This document shows, piece by piece, positions 28,609-35,341 of a stretch of DNA of 63,577 nt. Below the pieces are notes generated by a model. It was not told where the DNA came from, did not search any database, and was given only the letters and a program-made list of their open reading frames with translations. Source of the stretch: Burkholderia guangdongensis (GTDB lineage Bacteria > Pseudomonadota > Gammaproteobacteria > Burkholderiales > Burkholderiaceae); NCBI RefSeq assembly GCF_013403875.1, contig NZ_JACBNX010000002.1, positions 189,889 through 253,465 of the forward strand, given 5' to 3'. The translations under genes and the position numbers were made by a program. Within the stretch, counting starts at the first letter, position 1; each line of letters starts with the position of its first letter.

Positions 28609-28893
28609 TCACGGCGCGCAGCGCAACTGGGCGTTCAGCGACGGCGACGGCAGCGCGGTCGTGCCCGACGCCGGGCAGGGGCCCGCGCCCGGCATCGCGA
28701 CGATCGGCACCGGCGCGCTCGCGCCGCCGGCGCCGGCAGCCGCCGCGTTCACGTTGGCCTTGACGGCGCCGCTCGCGTCGTCCGACGAGTCGCCGCCGCA
28801 GCCGGCGACGAGCGCGCAGAGCACGCCGACGGCGAGCGCGGCGCGCGCGCGGGGGGCGGCGCCGCGCAGGCGCGCCAGGGAAATCGCGTTCAT
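28609..28893 (-). CDS. Small predicted lipoprotein upstream of phospholipase C
   Basis: A 94-residue protein with a basic N-terminus, a hydrophobic stretch and a lipobox LVAGCGG (lipidated Cys near 32). The mature part is short and rich in Ala/Gly/Pro, with two further cysteines (GPCPASG and LRCAP). It lies 13 bases from the phosphatase-like gene and 35 bases before plcN on the same strand, so all three are probably co-transcribed. No family recognised. A chaperone-like role for the phospholipase, as with PlcR, would be guesswork. Confidence 0.65.
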   Translation of the reverse strand: MNAISLARLRGAAPRARAALAVGVLCALVAGCGGDSSDDASGAVKANVNAAAAGAGGASAPVPIVAMPGAGPCPASGTTALPSPSLNAQLRCAP

Positions 28894-28906
28894 GTCGGAA
28901 CTCCGG

Positions 28907-31045
28907 TCAGTGAAGGATCGTGGACAGCGGCTTGCCCGAGCCGGCGATCGACTGCAGCTCGGTTTCGGTGACGACGCGGTTCCACGTCGCGACGTCGGAG
29001 AAGCTCTCGACGTTCGGCTTCACGGTCGCGCACGCATTGACCGTGTAGCCGCCGCTGTAGTAGCTCGCCGGATGGCCGCACGCGAGCATGTGGTACTGGC
29101 CGGTGCCGTCCTCGTTCATGCCGAACGTCTTCGTGCCGAGGCCGGGCAGCGCGGACAGTGACACCGTGAGCGGCGTGGTCTGCTTCTGCTCGCCGATCAC
29201 CGGATCGAACGTGTACGCGGTCATCGTCTTGCCGACCGTGTCGATCACGAACGCCGCGTACACCCACTTGTTCGCGGTCACGTTCATCGTCTTCAGGTCG
29301 TTGCGGTTCGTGCCGTCGCCCGCGTTGTACTGGATGTTGCAGGTGCCCGACGGCGCGCCCGACGCCTGCGGGAACAGCCCGATCGCGATCCCCGGGTTCT
29401 TGCCGCTCTGCCAGTTCTTGTTCGCGAACACCGGCGTGCCGAAGCCGACGACGTCGGTGCACGGCGTCATCACCCACATGCCGATCGTGAATTGCGGCTG
29501 CGTCGCGATGTCCGCGTTCTGCACGAGCTTGTAGCCGTCGTAGCCGTTTGCGTCGACGGTCTGCGTGCTCACCTGCAGCCCCTGGCCGCCGAACGGATCG
29601 GCGGCGAGCGAGCCGCCGTTCGCGTCGGCCGCGAACGGGCCCATCGTGCTCGCGTTCAGCGCGTCGACGGCCGGCAGCGCGCCGAACGGGTAGTAGTCGA
29701 CGAGGCCGCTCTTCAGTGTCGTCGCGAGCGGCGGCGGCGGGGGCGGCGGCGGCACGTACCTGATCTGCTCGATCCCGCCGACGGGCGCATTCCCGGCTGC
29801 ACCCGCGGCCGTCACCACGTAGTCGAAGCGGTACGTGCCGGCGGCCGTCAGGCCGAGCTGGCTGTCGGTGTAGGTCGTCGTGCCGGCGGGCAGCGTCGCG
29901 ATCTGCTGGCCCGCGCGCCACACCGCGATCGCGCCGGTCGACGGCGCGACCCACGACAGCACGAGGCTCTGGCCGTCCGTGCTCGTCGTGCCGGCGAGTT
30001 GCGACACGGGCTGCGCGCCGATCAACTCGCCGCCGTCCATTTCGTACGCGGATGCGCCCGGCAGTGCGTTCAGTTGCGCGAGCACGGTCGGCGCGACGTC
30101 GGCGATGCTCGCGCGCGTGTGCAGATCGGCGAGCGACGCGGGCTGCGCGGCGCTGCCGAGGCGGCCGTTGTCGGCCTGGTTCATCGCGATGAACGTCGTC
30201 GATTCGGACAGCAGCGGCAGGCCGTCGCTGCCACCGGCCGCGTTCAGCCCGTGGCCGCCGGTGACGACGATCAGCCAGTTCTCCTTCTTGCGCTTCGCGG
30301 TGGCGTCGACGAGCGCGCCGACGGCGGCGTCGAGCTGCTTCAGCGTGTTCGCGTACGCGGGCGCGTTGACCCCGTAGTTCAGCGCCGCGTCCTCGGCCGA
30401 GTGGTATTGCGCGACGACGAGCGAGTAGCCCTGGTCGATCATCGTGGCGCTTTGCTGCGTCACGCAGTTGTCGACCGACGCGCAGTTCGCGAGCGTGTCG
30501 AGGTTGCCCGCGTTGCGTTCGCCGGCCAGCAGCGACGCGAGGTTCGCGGAGTCGACGGCCGCGCCGAGCAGGCCGGCCTGCGCGGTCTTCAGCGTGTCGA
30601 ATGCGGTCGGCGCCTGCATTGCCTGGTTCGGCGCGTCGGACAGCACCTGATGGCGATCGGCCCAGGTGCCGGTCAGCAGCGTCGCCCAGCTTGGCGTGTC
30701 GAGGTTCGGCTGCTGCGTGAGCGTGCCGTTCACGCCGCCGCTGTACGCGGGCGCGACCTGCAGCTTCGCGAGATTCGGCAGCGAGCCGTTGGCGATGCCG
30801 GCCGCGAGCGCCGCGTACGTGAGCCCGTCGAGCTCGATCACGAGCGCGCGGTTGACGACCTGCTGGCCGGGCGGCGTCGTCTGACCGTTACCGTTGTTGC
30901 CGTTTGCGTTTGCGTTTGAATTCGAGTTGGCCGCATTCATGCTGCCGAGCGGGTTGCCAGCGCTATCGGTGTTGCCGCCGCACGCGCCGAGCGCGCCGAC
31001 CAGCGTCAACCCGCACAGCAGCCGCGCGAGAGTGGTCTTCTGCAT
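28907..31045 (-). CDS. Alkaline phosphatase/phosphodiesterase-like lipoprotein with C-terminal LamG-like domain
   Basis: A 712-residue lipoprotein (MQKTTLARLLCGLTLVGALG, then lipobox ACGG). After an Asn-rich spacer comes a nucleotide-pyrophosphatase/alkaline-phosphatase fold (about 70-370): LVIELDGLTYAALAAG supplies the first metal aspartate, LDTPSWATLLTG the nucleophile threonine, and VAQYHSAED a metal histidine. The usual DHG metal motif reads GGHG here. A fibronectin-like segment, an eight-proline linker and a LamG/concanavalin-like domain (about 490-710) follow. ATG 31045 was chosen because it gives an intact signal; upstream frame is the 21-bp repeat. Likely a surface phosphatase; substrate unknown. 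Confidence 0.8.
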   Translation of the reverse strand: MQKTTLARLLCGLTLVGALGACGGNTDSAGNPLGSMNAANSNSNANANGNNGNGQTTPPGQQVVNRALVIELDGLTYAALAAGIANGSLPNLAKLQVAPAYSGGVNGTLTQQPNLDTPSWATLLTGTWADRHQVLSDAPNQAMQAPTAFDTLKTAQAGLLGAAVDSANLASLLAGERNAGNLDTLANCASVDNCVTQQSATMIDQGYSLVVAQYHSAEDAALNYGVNAPAYANTLKQLDAAVGALVDATAKRKKENWLIVVTGGHGLNAAGGSDGLPLLSESTTFIAMNQADNGRLGSAAQPASLADLHTRASIADVAPTVLAQLNALPGASAYEMDGGELIGAQPVSQLAGTTSTDGQSLVLSWVAPSTGAIAVWRAGQQIATLPAGTTTYTDSQLGLTAAGTYRFDYVVTAAGAAGNAPVGGIEQIRYVPPPPPPPPLATTLKSGLVDYYPFGALPAVDALNASTMGPFAADANGGSLAADPFGGQGLQVSTQTVDANGYDGYKLVQNADIATQPQFTIGMWVMTPCTDVVGFGTPVFANKNWQSGKNPGIAIGLFPQASGAPSGTCNIQYNAGDGTNRNDLKTMNVTANKWVYAAFVIDTVGKTMTAYTFDPVIGEQKQTTPLTVSLSALPGLGTKTFGMNEDGTGQYHMLACGHPASYYSGGYTVNACATVKPNVESFSDVATWNRVVTETELQSIAGSGKPLSTILH

Positions 31046-31139
31046 GATTTCCCCTGATTGGAATGTCCGGACGCAGCCGGAGGACTGGCCGGATTCTGGA
31101 CAGGGGATGCGATGCCAGTATTTCGTTTGGCAGAAACGC

Positions 31140-31157
31140 GCTGATACAGGTATCAGC
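31140..31157. promoter_or_regulatory. Perfect dyad GCTGATAC-AG-GTATCAGC upstream of the phosphatase-like gene
   Basis: Eight-base arms flank AG, about 95 bases upstream of the 31045 start. The core fits CTG-N10-CAG, the outline of LuxR-type boxes, though the inner bases differ from the usual TGTA/TACA. It is followed on the plus strand by TTTTTT, so it also looks like a plus-strand terminator, but no plus-strand gene precedes it. Confidence 0.45.
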
Positions 31158-31259
31158 TTTTTTGGGGGGAGGCGGGGCTTCAGGGCTTTCGCGTGGCGGC
31201 CGGCCACCACGCCGGGTTGCGCAAACTGACTCGGGCCTGTTCGCATTTTGAGTGCGTCG

Positions 31260-31577
31260 AGGTCAAACCCTCGCGATCGGGGGTCAGAGGCCCGCGCGCC
31301 GAACTCAAAGGTCCAGTGATCCGAGCTCAACGACCCGCGCGCCGAGCTCAAACTCTCGCGATCCGAGCTCAAACTCTCATGATCGGAGCTCAAACGCCCG
31401 AGTGTGCGGCGCTCAAATCCTCGCGATCGGCGCTCGGAGGCTCATGCGCGGCGCTCAAACCTCCGCGATCGGCGGTCAGAGGTCCGCGATCGGCGGTGGG
31501 AGGTCCGAGATAGGCTGCCAGAGGTCGGCGTGCGGATGTAAAACCCTCGCGCGCGACGGTCGGAGGCAGGGCGCGTC
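31260..31577. repeat. Imperfect 21-bp tandem repeat array, about 15 units
   Basis: Units are mostly exactly 21 bp (31260-31280, 31281-31301, 31345-31365, 31366-31386, 31410-31430 and so on; a few are 22-23). The shared pattern is a GCTCAAA or GGTCAGAGG half followed by a CGCGATCGG half. The array fills most of the 31046-31575 gap and ends at the stop codon of the next gene. Units diverge from one another, so this is an old or gene-converting array rather than a fresh expansion. Confidence 0.85.
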
Positions 31578-31863
31578 AGTCGTTCTTGTGGAACACGCGC
31601 TTCGTCGCGCGCTTGGTCGCGTGCCAGCCGTTGCGCGTCGCGTTCGCGACGCCGTGGCCGGCCGCCTTCGCGCCGTGCCCGACCTCGATCGCCGCGTGTT
31701 TCGTCGCGTGTCCGAATTCGCGCGCGCCGTGGCCGATGCCCTTGCCGGCGGCCTTCGCGTCCCGCTTGATGTCGTGACCGACTTCGGCGACATCCGCGTT
31801 GGCCACATGGCTGAGTGTCGCGAGTGACAGCGCGACCAGTACGATTTGGCAAGCTTTCTTCAC
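31576..31863 (-). CDS. Small exported Ala/Gly/His-rich protein
   Basis: A 95-residue protein with a signal peptide (MKKACQIVLVALSLATLSHV, cleavage near ANA-DV). The mature part is a lysine/histidine/alanine-rich amphipathic repeat: ...VGHDIKRDAKAAGKGIGHGA..., with G-H-G/A-x-K-x-A steps about every 7-11 residues. I chose GTG 31863, with AGGA at the proper spacing; the longer upstream frame lacks a signal. No family recognised. Its 3' end abuts the 21-bp repeat array, and it is transcribed in the same direction as the polyene genes upstream (37-base gap). Confidence 0.65.
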   Translation of the reverse strand: MKKACQIVLVALSLATLSHVANADVAEVGHDIKRDAKAAGKGIGHGAREFGHATKHAAIEVGHGAKAAGHGVANATRNGWHATKRATKRVFHKND

Positions 31864-31900
31864 GTCATTGATCCTATAAAAGCGTTCGTCGGATAAAAGG

Positions 31901-32398
31901 TTACGCGGCATCGCCGCCGTCGCCGTCGTTGCGCCGCGCGGCGTCGGCATCGAGCATCACGGCGGCGCGGCCCGTCAGCAGCACGCGCTCGCCGCAGCGG
32001 AGCGTGAAGCTGTACAGAACCGTGTTGTCGCTGCCGCTCACGCGCTCTGCGTCGATGACGAGCGGCGCGTCGAGCGTGTCGAGCCGGTCGACGTGCGCGT
32101 CGACGCCGCGCACGCTCGTCAGAAAGCCGGCGCGCGGCCGGTCGTGCGCGGCGCCGACGAGCGCGCCGTGCACGGCCATCGCCTGCGCCGCGTATTCGAT
32201 TCCGCAAACGGCCGCGAGCCGCCCGTTCGCGCGCAGCGGATTCGCCGGATCGCGATGGCTCGTCGCGATGCAGCGGATGTGCGTGTCGTCCCAGTCGGTG
32301 ACCGCATCGAGCACGCACATCGCGCCGCTGTGCGGAATCCGCGCGGCGATCCACGCGCGGTCGAGCGTCGGCGGCGGCCGGCTTATCTGACGACTCAT
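31901..32398 (-). CDS. Hotdog-fold 3-hydroxyacyl-ACP dehydratase of aryl-polyene type (ApeP-like)
   Basis: A 165-residue hotdog-fold protein. The FabA/FabZ-like opening IPHSGAMCVLDAV carries the catalytic-site His, and CGIEYAAQAMAVHGAL forms the hot-dog helix. In aryl-polyene clusters this dehydratase (ApeP type) removes water from 3-hydroxyacyl-ACP so that double bonds remain conjugated. ATG 32398 overlaps the stop of the chain-length-factor gene (ATGA). It is the last clear biosynthetic gene of the leftward polyene operon. Function from family and context; strong. Confidence 0.85.
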   Translation of the reverse strand: MSRQISRPPPTLDRAWIAARIPHSGAMCVLDAVTDWDDTHIRCIATSHRDPANPLRANGRLAAVCGIEYAAQAMAVHGALVGAAHDRPRAGFLTSVRGVDAHVDRLDTLDAPLVIDAERVSGSDNTVLYSFTLRCGERVLLTGRAAVMLDADAARRNDGDGGDAA

Positions 32399-33207
32399 CG
32401 GGCGGCCTCCGTGGCCGGCACGGCGACGTCGATCCGCACGCGCGTGTCGGCCAGATAGTCGAGCACGACGCTCGACGAGCGGCGCGCGGCGAGCGCGGCG
32501 AGCAGCGGCAGCGCGCGTGCGGCCGGGTTGCCGCGCCGCAGCGCGTCGAGCTCGGGCGAAGCGAGCGTGGTCGCGGGCGCATCGGTGAGGTGCGCGTCGA
32601 TGCGCGCGAGCGCGGTGGGGCCCGCGTCGGGCGCGAGCACGAGCGCGACGCCGAACGCGTCGGGGATCGGCCGCACCGCGTGCAGCGGCTCCGGGTAGTC
32701 GGTGTCGTATGCGATCAGCAGGATCGGTGTGCGGTCGACCGTGATCTGGCAGAGGCTTTCGAGCAGGCCGGCCGCGAAGCTGCCGTCGTGCGCGCAGAGC
32801 ACGTTCGACGGCGCCATCGCGCGTGTCGCGATGCTCCAGTAGCCGGCCGGCGCGTTGTGCACGGAATTGTGGAAGCGGGTCGGCGACAGTTGCCGGTCGT
32901 CGCCCGCGAGCGTTTCGCAGATCGCGTGGCAGTTCTGCCCGTCGCCGCCGGACGCGGTGAACACGGTCGCGAGCGTCGCGGCGTCGCGTCCGCTCGCGGC
33001 GGCCGCCTCGTGACCGGCCGCGAGCGCGACCCGGACGACGGGCCCGGTGCGGCGCTTCTCGGCCGGTGGCAGGCCGGCGGGCGGCGGCAGCGCGGTGCGC
33101 GCGCTCACATAGGCCGCGCGGCCCGCGAGCACGTCGGCCGCGTGCGGCCAGCCGTCGAGTCCGGGGCCGATCAGGCCGATGCTTTCGATGTAGGCGCCGA
33201 GTGTCAT
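32395..33207 (-). CDS. Beta-ketoacyl synthase-like chain-length factor of aryl-polyene cluster
   Basis: A 270-residue protein of the short ketoacyl-synthase-like family (Ketoacyl-synt_2) found in aryl-polyene clusters. Recognisable segments are VFTASGGDGQNCHAICETLA and SPTRFHNSVHNAPAGYWSIA, plus the GSFAAGLLESL helix. It has no ordinary Cys-His-His triad, so it should pair with the active ketosynthase 5 bases upstream as a chain-length factor. ATG 33207 begins MTLGAYIESIGLIGPGLDGW. Coupled downstream to the dehydratase by ATGA. Confidence 0.85.
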   Translation of the reverse strand: MTLGAYIESIGLIGPGLDGWPHAADVLAGRAAYVSARTALPPPAGLPPAEKRRTGPVVRVALAAGHEAAAASGRDAATLATVFTASGGDGQNCHAICETLAGDDRQLSPTRFHNSVHNAPAGYWSIATRAMAPSNVLCAHDGSFAAGLLESLCQITVDRTPILLIAYDTDYPEPLHAVRPIPDAFGVALVLAPDAGPTALARIDAHLTDAPATTLASPELDALRRGNPAARALPLLAALAARRSSSVVLDYLADTRVRIDVAVPATEAAR

Positions 33208-33212
33208 GGGAG

Positions 33213-34418
33213 TCAGTGCCGCGCGCGGTCCGCGCGGCCGAGAATCAGGCTGCAGTTCGTGCCGCCGAAGCCGAACGAGTTGCTGAGCGCGATCCGCACG
33301 TTCGCGTCGCGGCTCGTCAGCACGTAGTCGAGTGCGAGCGCCGGGTCGGGCTGTGTCGTGTTGATGCCGGCGGGCACGAAGCGGCCGCGCAGCGCGAGCG
33401 CGGTCACGACCGCCTCGAGCGCGCCCGCCGCGCCGAGCGTGTGACCGGTCGCGCCCTTCGTCGAGCTGCTCGGCGTGCGCTCGAACAGCGCGCGGACCGC
33501 GCGGCTCTCGGCCGTGTCGTTGCTCGGCGTCGCGGTGCCGTGCAGGTTGATGTAGTCGACGTCGCGCGCGGCGAGGCCGGCCGACGCGAGCGCCTGCTCG
33601 ATCGCGACGCGCGCGCCGAGCCCTTCCGGATGCGGCGACGACATGTGATGCGCGTCGCTCGATTCGCCGACGCCGAGCAGCAGGATCGCATCGTCGTCGA
33701 GCGCGCGGTCCGGCACGCGTTCGACGAGCGCGAACGCGGCGGCCTCGCCGATCGAGATGCCGTCGCGCGCGACGTCGAACGGCCGGCACGGCTGCCGCGA
33801 CAGCAGCTCGAGCGAGTTGAAGCCGTACAGCGTCGTCAGGCACAGCGAATCGACGCCGCCGACGACGGCCGCGTCGATCAGGCCCGCTTCGATCATCCGG
33901 CGCGCGGAGCCGAACACTTTCGCGCCCGACGAGCATGCGGACGAGATCGCCATCGCCGGCCCGCGCAGCGCGAAGTACGCGCGCACGAACGCGGCGGGCG
34001 AGTACGGGTTGTGCGTGTGCGCATAGTGGAAGTCGGTGGGCAGCGCGCCGCTCGCCGGGTCGCGCCGCTGGTACGCGCGCTCGGTCTCGAGGATGCCGGC
34101 CGTGCTCGTGCCGATGAACACGCCGACGCGCTGCGCGCCGTAGCGCGCGATCGTGGCGTCGACGTTCGCGGCGAAGCCGTCCTGCGCGAGGCCGAGCTGC
34201 GCGAGCCGGTTGTTGCGGCACTCGAAGTCGGCGAGGTCGGCGCGCACCGGCTCGGCGTCGACGCCGTCGACCGCGCCGATCCACGTGTCGAGGTCCGCGC
34301 GCTCGAAGTCGCACGGCGCGAGGCCGCCGCGCTGGCCGCGCAGCGCCGCGAGCGTCGCGTCGAGCCCGCGTCCCGCGCAGCTCGTGGCCGTGAAGTGCGA
34401 AAGCAGGAGAGGTTTCAC
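33213..34418 (-). CDS. Beta-ketoacyl-ACP synthase (FabF-like) of aryl-polyene cluster
   Basis: A 401-residue condensing enzyme with a complete triad: C162 in AISSACSSGAK, H293 in NLHGTATPSND and H326 in KGATGHTLGAAGA. It should elongate an aryl-ACP starter with malonyl units, together with the chain-length factor encoded next. I chose GTG 34418 (MKPLLLSHFTATSCAG), since no ATG opens the conserved N-terminus; the ribosome site is weak and the start is a little uncertain. It follows the deacetylase gene by 50 bases. Confidence 0.9.
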   Translation of the reverse strand: MKPLLLSHFTATSCAGRGLDATLAALRGQRGGLAPCDFERADLDTWIGAVDGVDAEPVRADLADFECRNNRLAQLGLAQDGFAANVDATIARYGAQRVGVFIGTSTAGILETERAYQRRDPASGALPTDFHYAHTHNPYSPAAFVRAYFALRGPAMAISSACSSGAKVFGSARRMIEAGLIDAAVVGGVDSLCLTTLYGFNSLELLSRQPCRPFDVARDGISIGEAAAFALVERVPDRALDDDAILLLGVGESSDAHHMSSPHPEGLGARVAIEQALASAGLAARDVDYINLHGTATPSNDTAESRAVRALFERTPSSSTKGATGHTLGAAGALEAVVTALALRGRFVPAGINTTQPDPALALDYVLTSRDANVRIALSNSFGFGGTNCSLILGRADRARH

Positions 34419-34468
34419 TGGGGTCAAGTCCGATTGCCGGTTCGTGTGCCGAATGCCTTTGAATTTTA

Positions 34469-35341
34469 TCAAATGGCCCCGGACGGGCCGGCCGGCGCCG
34501 CTGCGGGCGCGAGCGCCGCGCGCAGCGTGGTCCAGCCGAGCTGCGCGTCGGCGGCCGCGCGCAGCACCCGCGGCAGCACGTCGAGCACGACCGGCTCGCC
34601 GCGCGCGTCGAGCGCCGGATGGCCGTCGTGGATGAGCAGGATGTCGCGCGGCGCGAGGCCGTGCAGCAGGCGGTGCGCGATCGTGCCGGCGTCGCGCGTG
34701 CGCGTGTCGAAGCCGCGCCGCGTCCAGCTCGCGAGCTGCAGGCCGAGCTCGCAGAGCACCGGCTCGAGGAAAGGATTGCGCAGCCCCGCCGGCGCGCGGA
34801 AGAACAGCGGCCGCGTGCCGGCGATGTCCGTGAGCGTGCGCTGCGCGGCGTCGATCTCGCGCCGCAGCGCGCCGGGCCCGGACAGCGAGAACGTGTGCCA
34901 GTGCCGCTGGCTGTGGTTTTCGACCGCGTGCCCGCGCGCGACGATCGCCTCGACGCACTTCGGGTGCGCGCGGGCGCGCTCGCCGATGCAGAAGAACGTC
35001 GCGCGCGCGCCGTAGCGGTCGAGCAGGTCGAGCACGCGTGGCGTGATCTCGGGGTTCGGGCCGTCGTCGATCGTCAGCGCGATCCGGCGGTCGGTGCCGT
35101 CGGGGAGCCGGGTCCAGTTCGGGCCGAGCCACGCGCTGCGCGGCCACAGGCCCGCTGCGGACAGCACCAGGTGCGATGCGGCGACGCCGCCCACGGCCCA
35201 TGGCCACGCCGCCGGGTGCGCACCGACGGCCGTCGCCGCGCCGACGTGCAGCGCCGCGGTGCCGGTAATCAGCGGCGTCGGCTTCCAGCGGCGCGGTGCG
35301 CCGGGCGGCGTGGGCGGCAGCGTTGGCGATCTCGCGTTCAT
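34469..35341 (-). CDS. Polysaccharide deacetylase (NodB-like) embedded in the polyene cluster
   Basis: A 290-residue protein with a hydrophobic N-terminal region (about 22-65, likely one or two membrane segments) and a NodB domain (about 85-265). Catalytic motifs are intact: TIDDGPN (D-D), the metal motif HSQRH (H-x3-H) and RAPAGLRNP. The fold deacetylates N-acetyl sugars or related amides. It is linked by ATGA overlap to the MMPL exporter gene, so it belongs to the operon. Such an enzyme is not part of the core aryl-polyene pathway; it may act on a glycolipid head group with the glycosyltransferase, but that is inference. Confidence 0.85.
   Translation of the reverse strand: MNARSPTLPPTPPGAPRRWKPTPLITGTAALHVGAATAVGAHPAAWPWAVGGVAASHLVLSAAGLWPRSAWLGPNWTRLPDGTDRRIALTIDDGPNPEITPRVLDLLDRYGARATFFCIGERARAHPKCVEAIVARGHAVENHSQRHWHTFSLSGPGALRREIDAAQRTLTDIAGTRPLFFRAPAGLRNPFLEPVLCELGLQLASWTRRGFDTRTRDAGTIAHRLLHGLAPRDILLIHDGHPALDARGEPVVLDVLPRVLRAAADAQLGWTTLRAALAPAAAPAGPSGAI

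Noticed and set aside
31140..31163. Rho-independent terminator for a plus-strand gene
   Set aside because: The hairpin plus T-run looks right, but no plus-strand gene precedes it; kept only as a palindrome with unknown role.
31252..31827. Plus-strand protein encoded by the 21-bp repeat array
   Set aside because: The frame is open only because 21 is a multiple of three and GC is high; it has no start signals and continues into the antisense of the small exported protein.
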